Assembly: GCA_028288675.1 (NCBI GenBank)
Contig: JAQBNG010000127.1
Span: 85,654-149,653, forward strand
Direction: 5' to 3'
Length of the DNA stretch: 64,000 nt
DNA from: Flavisolibacter sp.
GTDB taxonomy: Bacteria > Bacteroidota > Bacteroidia > Chitinophagales > Chitinophagaceae
Position numbers and translations under genes: made by a program. Below the pieces are notes generated by a model. It did not search any database and was not told where the DNA came from. It worked only from the letters and a program-made list of their open reading frames with translations. The first letter of the stretch is position 1. Each line of letters opens with the position of its first letter. Below, piece after piece: positions 40,980 to 49,631 of the stretch.

Positions 40980-41945
40980 ATGTTAAAAGATATACAGCCA
41001 ACAGGGAAAAAAGATACACGAAGCGGCTTTGGTGATGCCATGAACGAGTTAGGAAAAACAAACCCTAATGTGGTGGCGCTTACTGCCGACTTAGCCGGCT
41101 CGTTAAAGCTAAACCAGTTTGCCAAAGACTTTCCTGAACGTTTTGTACAAATAGGTATTGCGGAAGCTAATATGATGGGCATTGCTGCCGGGTTAACCAT
41201 TGGTGGTAAAATTCCTTTCACAGCCACTTTCGCTAACTTTTCTACCGGCCGCGTATATGATCAAATTCGCCAGAGCATTGCCTATAGCAATAAAAACGTA
41301 AAAATATGTGCCTCCCACGCTGGAATAACGCTTGGCGAAGACGGCGCCACACACCAGATACTGGAAGACATCGGCATGATGAAAATGCTTCCTGGCATGA
41401 CGGTTATTGTGCCTTGCGACTATGCGCAAACTAAAGCGGCAACATTGGCTATTGCTGAATATGTAGGCCCGGTATACCTGCGTTTTGGCCGTCCTGTTTG
41501 GCCCATATTTACAGCGGAGCTGCCCTTTGAAATTGGTAAAGCACAACAGTTTTCCGAAGGCACCGATGTTACTATTTTCGCCTGCGGCCACCTGGTGTGG
41601 ATAGCGATACAGGCCGGTGTTGCCTTACAGGAAAAAGGCCTTAGCGTGGAAGTAATAAACATCCATACAATAAAGCCGTTAGATGAAGAAGCGATTCTTG
41701 CTTCTATAAAAAAAACAGGTTGCGCTGTTACCGCCGAAGAGCATAACATAATTGGCGGCTTGGGCGATGCGATAGCGCAGGTGGCTGCTAAAAATTTTCC
41801 GATACCGATTGAGTACGTAGGCACTAATGACACGTTTGGCGAAAGTGGAATACCAGATCAGTTAATGGAAAAATATGGCTTAACCACCAAGCACATTGTG
41901 GAAGCAGCAGAGAAGGTGATGGGCAGAAAGAAAAATAATAGCTAG
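40980..41945 (+). CDS. Transketolase C-terminal subunit (split transketolase)
   Basis: Pyr domain [27 protein letters not shown]; no N-terminal TPP half; start [11 protein letters not shown] preferred over upstream extension. Confidence 0.88.
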   Translation: MLKDIQPTGKKDTRSGFGDAMNELGKTNPNVVALTADLAGSLKLNQFAKDFPERFVQIGIAEANMMGIAAGLTIGGKIPFTATFANFSTGRVYDQIRQSIAYSNKNVKICASHAGITLGEDGATHQILEDIGMMKMLPGMTVIVPCDYAQTKAATLAIAEYVGPVYLRFGRPVWPIFTAELPFEIGKAQQFSEGTDVTIFACGHLVWIAIQAGVALQEKGLSVEVINIHTIKPLDEEAILASIKKTGCAVTAEEHNIIGGLGDAIAQVAAKNFPIPIEYVGTNDTFGESGIPDQLMEKYGLTTKHIVEAAEKVMGRKKNNS

Positions 41946-41989
41946 CTGTAGTTGCCGGTCCTATATCAATAAACACAAATACATAATAC

Positions 41990-42021
41990 AAAAAAGCCAG
42001 CATACCGCTGGCTTTTTTGTA
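41990..42021 (+). terminator. Terminator after split transketolase gene
   Basis: AAAAAAGCCAGC-ATACC-GCTGGCTTTTTT. Confidence 0.85.
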
Positions 42022-42240
42022 TTTATACAGTTAATAGTTTCCAAAAAGAGATTTTTAGGTAAAACCCCTCTTTTATTACTTGCGTACTTTTTTACTTTTA
42101 CCACGTAATTCTGCATAGTAAATGCAGCATTTCTATAAATAGACTGTCTATAAAGAAATCCTCTCCTTCGAAATTACCGTAAATCTTAAAAATCCCTTAT
42201 CTATCAGAAAAGCCGCTTAACAATAAATACACCACACGTT

Positions 42241-42480
42241 ATGCGCACTCTTCTAAGCTTCACCGGATCTGTAATTTACCTTTTGGTAATGAGTATAATT
42301 TGGCCGTTGCTGTTTCTTGTTTATACAGGCTTGGAAACCGTAGCTGCTGTTCAATATTTAAAGCAACAAAGATTACATTTCCCAAATGTTTTTACCTACA
42401 TCAAACTACCATCGTTCCAGTTACCCGGAAAAAGATACGTTCAAACACTGTGGACGAAAGCTGTTCGCTTTCATTTATAA
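42241..42480 (+). CDS. Small hypothetical protein with one TM segment (uncertain ORF)
   Basis: 79 aa ORF with hydrophobic N-terminus; followed by a terminator. Confidence 0.4.
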   Translation: MRTLLSFTGSVIYLLVMSIIWPLLFLVYTGLETVAAVQYLKQQRLHFPNVFTYIKLPSFQLPGKRYVQTLWTKAVRFHL

Positions 42481-42540
42481 AAGCTTTGATGTTCGCCGGG
42501 TAAGAAATTAAGTAAACCGGCAACTAGCACGTTATTGACA

Positions 42541-42567
42541 GGCAATGTTTCGGATAACATTGCCTTT
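42541..42567 (+). terminator. Intrinsic terminator
   Basis: GGCAATGTT..AACATTGCCTTT. Confidence 0.6.
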
Positions 42568-42811
42568 ATTATAAAAAGCAATCGTAAACTTTTTTCTTGT
42601 CCTTTCCGGTAAACTCCTCGCTCCTTATTGTCTTCGGTTAAACTAAAAGTCCTTCAGAGTGGAGAGCCTTTACTCTCTCTGTAGGTTTGAAGGTTTCTAG
42701 ACTGAGCTTAAAAGCAGAACGGCTTTTACGTAGTAACTTTTCGTCACCATAAAGTATCTGCTACTAAAGCATTACCGGTGTTTATGGATTTTGATAGCCA
42801 CAGCAAAACAT

Positions 42812-43424
42812 CTATTTGTCCTGCGCCTTTTCTTTAGGTGACCCAGCATTGTCTTTTAAATACGCTTCTAACCTGCTTAAAAACTACGCATGTAAAAAAG
42901 CTGAACATCATAAGGCGCTGACTCTTTTGCTTGTATTTTGTCTTTAAAAACAATTTCCTTATTGTAAGCCGTTGCGCATAGGCAAATAAAACATTTTCTT
43001 GCCCGGGTACAATTGATGCATAGCCGGTAATGCCTAAGCCCCGGTTGCTTTTAAAAAGGGTACAACAATTTCACGCCATATCCCCGGCTACCTGCTCTGA
43101 TATACAATCACACTTCTGGGCATGTATAGATTCTACGTTCAAATGTTCGTATTTCTGCCCCAGGTTATACGCAGTGATGCCGCCCTGGTAAAATTTCGAA
43201 ACGTCGATCGCTTGTGAAAGTGCGGCTTGCAATAATCCTGAGGTAACGCTTTCGGCAACAGCAATGGTTTCTTCTCCTTCTATAATGAGGTCCTTGTTTG
43301 AGTTAATTAACCCCGGATCGATAAGTGGGTTGTCCATGATCTCCATAAGTAAGACAGTTTCGTTACCAAGGGATAAAATTGTGCCGATAGAGGGTTCTGT
43401 ATAAATGCGGTTGCTAATTAGCAA
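42812..43424 (-). pseudogene. CinA C-terminal-domain (nicotinamide-nucleotide amidase-like) protein, frameshifted
   Basis: IAVAESVTSGLLQAALSQA..FYQGGITAYNLGQK; then in other frames LFKSNRGLGITGYASIVPGQENVLFAYAQ and NKEIVFKDKIQAKESAPYDVQLFYMRSF. Confidence 0.8.
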
Positions 43425-43501
43425 CGCATTTACTTATCTATAAAAAATTATCTTTAGCGTTTTCAATCAAGCCGTAAAATCCAACGCATTAAAATACACA
43501 A

Positions 43502-44056
43502 ATGGCATTAACCGACTCTTCAGACGCATTGTTGCTGCAACAGTTCCGGGCTCCTGAAACAAAGGAACGGGCTTATACGGCCATCATTAAAAAATACCAG
43601 GAGCGGTTGTACTGGCATATCCGCCGGCTTGTGGTTGACCATGACGATGCTAATGATGTATTGCAAAATGTGTTTATCAGGGTTTGGAACGGACTGGCCA
43701 ATTTTAAAGAGGAGTCGCAACTTTACACCTGGCTCTACCGTATTGGTACTAACGAAAGCCTTACTTTTTTAGAAGGGCAGAAAAAGCGTCTTGCGGTTAG
43801 TTTAAGCGATGTGGAGACCGGCTTAAGTAATAAAATAAAGGCGGATAAATATTTTGACCCTAATCGTTTAGAGTGGAAGCTGCAACTCGCCATTCAACAG
43901 CTTCCCGAAAAACAGCGGGTGGTTTTTACCCTGCGCTATTATGATGAAATGCCTTATGAAGAGATGAGCCGGGTGTTGGAAACAAGTGAAGGTGCCCTAA
44001 AAGCAAGCTATCATCATGCGGTGAAAAAAGTTGAGGACTTCATCAAAAATCATTAA
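43502..44056 (+). CDS. ECF RNA polymerase sigma factor
   Basis: Sigma2 DHDDANDVLQNVFIRVWNGLANF; sigma4 LPEKQRVVFTLRYYDEMPYEEMS. Confidence 0.93.
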   Translation: MALTDSSDALLLQQFRAPETKERAYTAIIKKYQERLYWHIRRLVVDHDDANDVLQNVFIRVWNGLANFKEESQLYTWLYRIGTNESLTFLEGQKKRLAVSLSDVETGLSNKIKADKYFDPNRLEWKLQLAIQQLPEKQRVVFTLRYYDEMPYEEMSRVLETSEGALKASYHHAVKKVEDFIKNH

Positions 44057-44091
44057 ACTTTGGATATAGAACAAGGTCGTACATCCCGAAA

Positions 44092-44859
44092 ATGAGTAAC
44101 CAAAAAAACATACAGGATGAATTAAATAGCCTTGAAAGCGGCCTGACCGTCAACAATGACCAGGTATTTTCAGTGCCCGAAGGTTATTTTGAAGGATTTG
44201 CTTCTTCTCTTTTGGCAAAAGTAAAGGCCAGCGAAGTCTCGGCACAAACTGAGCTGGCAGAACTTTCTCCGTTGCTGGCCGGCATTCCTAAAGTAACGCC
44301 TTACTCCGTGCCCTTCTTTTATTTTGAACAGAATGCAGCACTAATCCCAGACTTTTCTGAAGACCCTCAACTATCTTTTTTGAGTGAGATTGGAAAAGCG
44401 GTCGTCCCTTATAAAATACCGCAGGGCTATTTTGATACCTTGCCTGAACAGATTGTGAGTAAAGTAACTCAGCCAATGGCTAAAGTTGTTCCCCTATTTG
44501 CCCGTAAATGGATGCGCATGGTGGCAGCAGCTGTAGTTGGAGGAATTTTATTTGTGGGAGGCTACCAATATTTTAATGACAAGCCACCAGCAGATCTTGC
44601 CGGTAATTCCAGTGATACCACGCAAAATTTTGTAGCGCAAAATGCACCGGCAATTGAGCAGGAAATAAGAAAAACCAGCACAAAAGAGCTGGATGAGTTT
44701 ATAAAAAATGTGGGGATAAATGTAAAGACGGCAAAAGCAGAAACTTCGTCATCAGGTAAGGATAATGCAAAAGAGTTATTGAAGGATGTTTCGGACACAG
44801 AAATGGAAGCTTTTTTATCTGCCTTGCCAACAACTGATGAACTCTTTGTAACTGATTAA
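44092..44859 (+). CDS. Putative anti-sigma-like single-TM protein of the ECF operon
   Basis: Position; cytoplasmic N-terminus, TM MVAAAVVGGILFVGGYQYF. Confidence 0.6.
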   Translation: MSNQKNIQDELNSLESGLTVNNDQVFSVPEGYFEGFASSLLAKVKASEVSAQTELAELSPLLAGIPKVTPYSVPFFYFEQNAALIPDFSEDPQLSFLSEIGKAVVPYKIPQGYFDTLPEQIVSKVTQPMAKVVPLFARKWMRMVAAAVVGGILFVGGYQYFNDKPPADLAGNSSDTTQNFVAQNAPAIEQEIRKTSTKELDEFIKNVGINVKTAKAETSSSGKDNAKELLKDVSDTEMEAFLSALPTTDELFVTD

Positions 44860-44861
44860 CT

Positions 44862-45287
44862 ATGAAAAAGATTATTTACCTACTATTTTTCCTATTTGCT
44901 ATAAAGCCTGCGTTTGCGCAGGATGGTCAGCCTAATGAAGGAAAACTTCGCGAAAAAATGGTGGATTACATTCAGGCTAAGCTTGGATTAAGTCGTGGCG
45001 AGGCTGAAAAGTTTCAACCTGTTTTTGTAAATTACTTCAAAGACCTCAGACGCACTACTAAAGAATTTAAAGGTGATCGTTTAATCCTGCAACAAAAAAT
45101 TGTTGAGGTGCGTCTTCGTTACCGCGACCAGTTTAAACCGATTATTGGCGAAAAACGTAGTAATGAAGTTTTTGAACGCGAAAATGAATTTATACAAACT
45201 GTACGAGGTGAAATCAACGAACGCCGGCAAGAACGCCGGGAGGGCCGTGCTGACAAAGGAAAAAATTCCAAGTTGTTACAAGATTAA
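44862..45287 (+). CDS. Secreted helical Spy/CpxP-like protein of the ECF operon
   Basis: Signal peptide; LGLSRGEAEKFQPVFVNYFKDLRR..RLRYRDQFKPIIGEKRSNEVFE. Confidence 0.6.
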   Translation: MKKIIYLLFFLFAIKPAFAQDGQPNEGKLREKMVDYIQAKLGLSRGEAEKFQPVFVNYFKDLRRTTKEFKGDRLILQQKIVEVRLRYRDQFKPIIGEKRSNEVFERENEFIQTVRGEINERRQERREGRADKGKNSKLLQD

Positions 45288-45426
45288 TTTTCACCTATAT
45301 TTGAGCTTGGTGTTTTTCATAGGTTAGCAACGGCCGGCTCTTTTTAGGGCGGGCCTTTTTTTTGAGCTCAACCTTCCTTTCCATTAACCCGTTCCTGTTC
45401 TTTTATTCATTTCCTATCTTGCCGCC

Positions 45427-46101
45427 ATGCCCTTGATTTTAAATATTGACACGGCCGTGCAATCTGCTTCTATCTATTTGGCAGATGGAGCCACAATTTT
45501 AGATTCTTCCATAAGCGTTTCGGAAAGGGAAGCCGCATCGTGGCTTCATGTAGCGTTAAAAACGCTAATGGAAAAAAACGACCTTCATCTCCAACAACTT
45601 AACGCTGTCGCTATCAGTGCTGGTCCAGGTTCTTATACAGGCTTGCGTGTAGGTATGGCCGCCGCTAAGGGGTTCTGCTACGCGTTGTCAATTCCCCTGA
45701 TCACTATTAACACACTGCAACTAATGGCGGCATCAGTTTCTAAGCCTACTACTAAACTTCTTTGCCCAATGATTGATGCCCGGCGCTTGGAAGTATTCAC
45801 TGCTTTGTACGATACAGCCCTAGAGGAAGTAATGCCTTCAATTGCTTTAATTCTAAATGAAACGTCTTTTATTGATTTGTTAGATGAAAACACCATCACA
45901 TTTTTTGGGAATGGAAGCATAAAGGCAGCATCGCTTATTAATCACCCAAACGCGGTATTTGTAAAAGCTACAGGCACTGCATCTGGCATGGTTTATTTAG
46001 CTGCTAAAAAGTACCAGCAGAAACAATTTTCCGATCTAGCCTATACAGAACCTTTCTACGGTAAGGATATACACTTACCTATATCTAAAAAAATTTATTA
46101 A
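45427..46101 (+). CDS. tsaB: tRNA threonylcarbamoyladenosine biosynthesis protein TsaB
   Basis: ILNIDTAVQSASIYLAD, AVAISAGPGSYTGLRVGMAAAKGFCYAL. Confidence 0.92.
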   Translation: MPLILNIDTAVQSASIYLADGATILDSSISVSEREAASWLHVALKTLMEKNDLHLQQLNAVAISAGPGSYTGLRVGMAAAKGFCYALSIPLITINTLQLMAASVSKPTTKLLCPMIDARRLEVFTALYDTALEEVMPSIALILNETSFIDLLDENTITFFGNGSIKAASLINHPNAVFVKATGTASGMVYLAAKKYQQKQFSDLAYTEPFYGKDIHLPISKKIY

Positions 46102-46193
46102 ACTTTTTAATTGTATATATATGTTGGCTATTAAATGGAATTACTTATAATTAAATTGCATCTTTATTACAACTAAAATAGGAACAAGTATCT

Positions 46194-46517
46194 ATGATTA
46201 TGGAAAAAACCCTATCAGTAAAAGAAGATTTAAAGATTGATGCGATTCAATTAAAGAAAGCTGCACTTGTTTTCAGAGCTGTTAATCACAAGCTTCGCCA
46301 GCAGATCATAAAATTCATCAATCAGAACGGTAAAATTACCGTTACACAGATTTATGTAAAGCTTCGCCTTGAGCAATCTGTTGCTTCGCAGCATTTAGCC
46401 ATTTTACGCAAAGCCGGATTTGTAATTACAGAACGTGATGGTAAGTTTATTTACTATTCTGTTGACAAGAACCGCCTTGCTGAAGTGCATAAGATTGCAC
46501 AGGATTTATTGAAATAA
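46194..46517 (+). CDS. ArsR-type winged-helix regulator
   Basis: KLRLEQSVASQHLAILRKAGFVITERDGKFIYYSV. Confidence 0.88.
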   Translation: MIMEKTLSVKEDLKIDAIQLKKAALVFRAVNHKLRQQIIKFINQNGKITVTQIYVKLRLEQSVASQHLAILRKAGFVITERDGKFIYYSVDKNRLAEVHKIAQDLLK

Positions 46518-46582
46518 GCTTTCATTTTCTTCACCTTTCCTTTAGTGGCGAATGATTTATTTTTGCTGCTAAAGGAAATTTT

Positions 46583-47992
46583 ATGTTCATTAAACAATTA
46601 TATACTGCTTGCTTAAGCGAGGCAGCTTACTTTATAGAAAGCGGCGGTGAAGCGGCAGTAGTTGACCCACTACGCGATATAGATGCCTACATTCAACTGG
46701 CTAAAGAACATAACGCCACGATAAAATATATCTTCGAAACACATTTTCATGCGGATTTTGTAAGCGGCCATTTAGACCTTGCAAAAGCAACCGGCGCCGT
46801 TATTGTTTATGGCCCTAAAACAGAAACGTCTTTTCCGGTGCATGTAGCAAATGACGGTGAAGTTTTTTCCGTTGGCAAACTGTCTGTTGAAGCGTTGCAT
46901 ACTCCCGGACATACCTTAGAATCTACCTGCTATCTTTTAAAAGACGAAGAGGGGAGACAGCATTGCATATTTACAGGCGATACGTTATTTGTTGGCGATG
47001 TAGGCCGCCCGGATCTTTCACAAGAAGGGGCAACTGAAACAATGGATGATTTAGCTGGTATGCTATATGAAAGCTTACAAAAGAAAATAGTTCCGCTGCA
47101 GGATGATGTAATTGTTTATCCTGCCCATGGACCGGGCAGCGCTTGTGGAAAAAACCTTGGCCCCGCTACTACCAGCACTATAGGCAAAGAAAAAGAAACC
47201 AATTATGCCTTAAAAGCAACTACTAAAGAAGCGTTCGTGAAAGCAGTTACCGATGGTCTTTCTGCACCCCCCCAATACTTTCCTATCAATGCAAAAATTA
47301 ATAAAGAAGGTTATGACAGCATAGCTAACATTTTAGAGAAAGGACTTCGGCCATTAAGCGTTGAGGAAGTAAAGAAATATAGCGCTACTGATGCCCTGAT
47401 TTTGGATACAAGACCTGCTTTGGAATTTACGCAGGGCTTTATTCCGGATTCTGTTTTTATTGGTTTAGAAGGCCGCTTTGCTGAGTGGGCAGGTAGCCTG
47501 CTGCCATTTGATAAGGAACTGATTTTAGTTTGCGAACCTGGTAAAGAAAAAGAAACTGTTACCCGCCTGGCAAGAGTTGGCTTTAGCAGAATGGAAGGGT
47601 TTTTACAAGGTGGTATGGAAGCGTGGAAAGCCGCTGGTGAATTACTTGATATGATTATTGATATAGAAGCTGACGAACTGGCTATGGATATTCCCTTTGA
47701 TCCCAACCTTGTAGTGGTTGACGTACGTCGCCCCACGGAGTTTGCCGATGGGCATGTAACTAATGCAATAAATTTATCGCTTAGCGAAATGACCGACCCT
47801 GCAACGATGGCGCAGTTTGGAGAAGAGCAAAACATTTATGTTCATTGCGCAGGTGGTTATAGAAGTGTTATTGCCGCCTCCTTATTAAAGCGGCAGGGCT
47901 TCCATAATTTACGTAATGTATCAGGTGGGTGGAGTGCAATTAAAGAGCAGAAAAAAATCAAAACTGAAAAAGAAAAAAGTGTATTGAATTAA
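46583..47992 (+). CDS. MBL-fold persulfide-dioxygenase-like protein with two C-terminal rhodanese domains
   Basis: ETHFHADFVSGH, HTPGHTLEST, FTGDTLFVGDVGRPDL; rhodanese loops VCEPGKEKE and VHCAGGYRS. Confidence 0.9.
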   Translation: MFIKQLYTACLSEAAYFIESGGEAAVVDPLRDIDAYIQLAKEHNATIKYIFETHFHADFVSGHLDLAKATGAVIVYGPKTETSFPVHVANDGEVFSVGKLSVEALHTPGHTLESTCYLLKDEEGRQHCIFTGDTLFVGDVGRPDLSQEGATETMDDLAGMLYESLQKKIVPLQDDVIVYPAHGPGSACGKNLGPATTSTIGKEKETNYALKATTKEAFVKAVTDGLSAPPQYFPINAKINKEGYDSIANILEKGLRPLSVEEVKKYSATDALILDTRPALEFTQGFIPDSVFIGLEGRFAEWAGSLLPFDKELILVCEPGKEKETVTRLARVGFSRMEGFLQGGMEAWKAAGELLDMIIDIEADELAMDIPFDPNLVVVDVRRPTEFADGHVTNAINLSLSEMTDPATMAQFGEEQNIYVHCAGGYRSVIAASLLKRQGFHNLRNVSGGWSAIKEQKKIKTEKEKSVLN

Positions 47993-48011
47993 CAGTTGTA
48001 TTCTGTTACGT

Positions 48012-48043
48012 AAAAAGCTGAGGGATAAACCCTCAGCTTTTTT
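48012..48043 (+). terminator. Terminator after the MBL-rhodanese gene
   Basis: AAAAAGCTGAGGG-ATAAA-CCCTCAGCTTTTTT. Confidence 0.85.
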
Positions 48044-48390
48044 ATAATCAATATACCCCTAAAAGGGTATTGTTTATATTTTTTTATTATTTGAGATTTA
48101 CAACGATTTTAATTTCTCTGTAGAGAGATGAAAATCAATTGTTTTTATTCTTAGTTGTACGAACGGGGGGCATGTCTATGTTCCCCTTTTTGTGTTTAAA
48201 TAGAAGCGTTACGTACCTTTTCAAACAATAATTAAAGAAACCTTTTTTGCAATACCATAGCCGCTTTGCAAGCATAGTACCTGTTTTGGTTAGATATTAT
48301 TTTAAATATTTATATCCTTGTTTATCTACCCCAAATTGGGTATTTTTAAATAATACTGCATTTACGATCTTTACTAAAACCAGACAAAAC

Positions 48391-48612
48391 ATGCCACTGA
48401 TTATAACACCAAACGGAATGATAAATGATAGTCCGTTAACCCCCAGGGAAAGAGACGTATTACAACTCATAGCTGATGGCCTCCGTCAAAAACAAATTGC
48501 TGAACGATTATCTATCAGTCCGGAAACTGCCAGCAAACACATAAAAAATGCCTATAAAAAATTAGGAGCGCATAGTAAAGTAGATGCTTTGCGTAAATCG
48601 GGAATGTGGTAA
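48391..48612 (+). CDS. Stand-alone LuxR-type HTH protein (73 aa)
   Basis: LTPRERDVLQLIADGLRQKQIAERLSISPETASKHIKNAYKKLGAHSKVDAL; start MPLIITPNG. Confidence 0.85.
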   Translation: MPLIITPNGMINDSPLTPRERDVLQLIADGLRQKQIAERLSISPETASKHIKNAYKKLGAHSKVDALRKSGMW

Positions 48613-48613
48613 G

Positions 48614-49522
48614 CTAAACTATAATTTTTCCGTACTCTTCTTTCCATTCCCACTTCCAGCGCCGATGGCTCCAGAGCCAGTTTTCGGGTTGCTGCTCAAT
48701 TGACCATTGTAAAAAATCCGCATACCTTTTTGTTAAGTCACCGGCCTGGGTAGCAGAAGGGTTTTCTTCCGCCAGTTGAAAAAGTATTCTATAATAGCCT
48801 CGGTTTTCTTTTATAAAAAAACAAAACACAACTGGTATATTTCCACGCCGTGCACCGCTTTCGGGGGCCCGCACAAAGGGAGTAGGATGGTTAAAAAAAT
48901 TAACCCAAAAGGCATTGTTTGGATCACCGGGGTTTTGGTCGGCTACTAAAGCGATTACATAATTTTTGTTGCGATGCGGAAGTATCTCTGCACGAAGATT
49001 GGTCGCAGATAAAAGTATAGCCCCTGTTTTTGCCCGCATTTTATAAAACATCCGATCGAATATTTTACTAGTAATAGGCATATAAACGGTTAGCAAAGGA
49101 TATACTAAATGTAAAGGAATACTGAGGTTGGCATACTCCCAGTTAAAGTTGTGGCCCGAATGCAACTGTACTTTTTGTACGCCTTTTTTATGCAATTCAT
49201 CAAACACAGAAAAGTCACCGGTGAAATGTTTACGGATAAACTCTTCCCCTGCGCTGAAGGCCTTTATCGTTTCGATAAAACTGTCAGCAAAGCTTTGATA
49301 AAACTTTTTGGCAATGGCTTTTCTTTCGGCTTCTGACTTGGAAGGAAATGCAATGGATAAATTATGGTGAACTACTTTTCTCCGATAGCCAATGATGTAG
49401 TAAATAATAAAATAAGCTATATCTGAAAAAAGATATAGCACTTTTAAAGGCAAAAGTGACAAGAGGTACAAAGGACCATAGACGACATAGTACATAGGCT
49501 GCGCAAAGATAGAGAAGTACAA
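48614..49522 (-). CDS. Lysophospholipid / lipid A-type acyltransferase (LpxL/HtrB family)
   Basis: SGHNFNWEYANLSI, ALVADQNPGDPNNAFWVNFFNHPTPFVRAPESGARR, QPENWLWSHRRWK. Confidence 0.88.
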   Translation of the reverse strand: MYFSIFAQPMYYVVYGPLYLLSLLPLKVLYLFSDIAYFIIYYIIGYRRKVVHHNLSIAFPSKSEAERKAIAKKFYQSFADSFIETIKAFSAGEEFIRKHFTGDFSVFDELHKKGVQKVQLHSGHNFNWEYANLSIPLHLVYPLLTVYMPITSKIFDRMFYKMRAKTGAILLSATNLRAEILPHRNKNYVIALVADQNPGDPNNAFWVNFFNHPTPFVRAPESGARRGNIPVVFCFFIKENRGYYRILFQLAEENPSATQAGDLTKRYADFLQWSIEQQPENWLWSHRRWKWEWKEEYGKIIV

Positions 49523-49535
49523 GAGTGCGACGCAA
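49517..49535 (+). repeat. Dispersed repeat copy GTACAAGAGTGCGACGCAA
   Basis: Identical 19-mer at 22151-22169. Confidence 0.6.
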
Positions 49536-49631
49536 CAGACGCTTCATACTTATTCTTCCCCCGGCTCAAAAAACAGCTTTAATTTTTTTCCCTGCAGAAT
49601 ATAGATAAAACTCATTTCCTGCTTTCAACTA

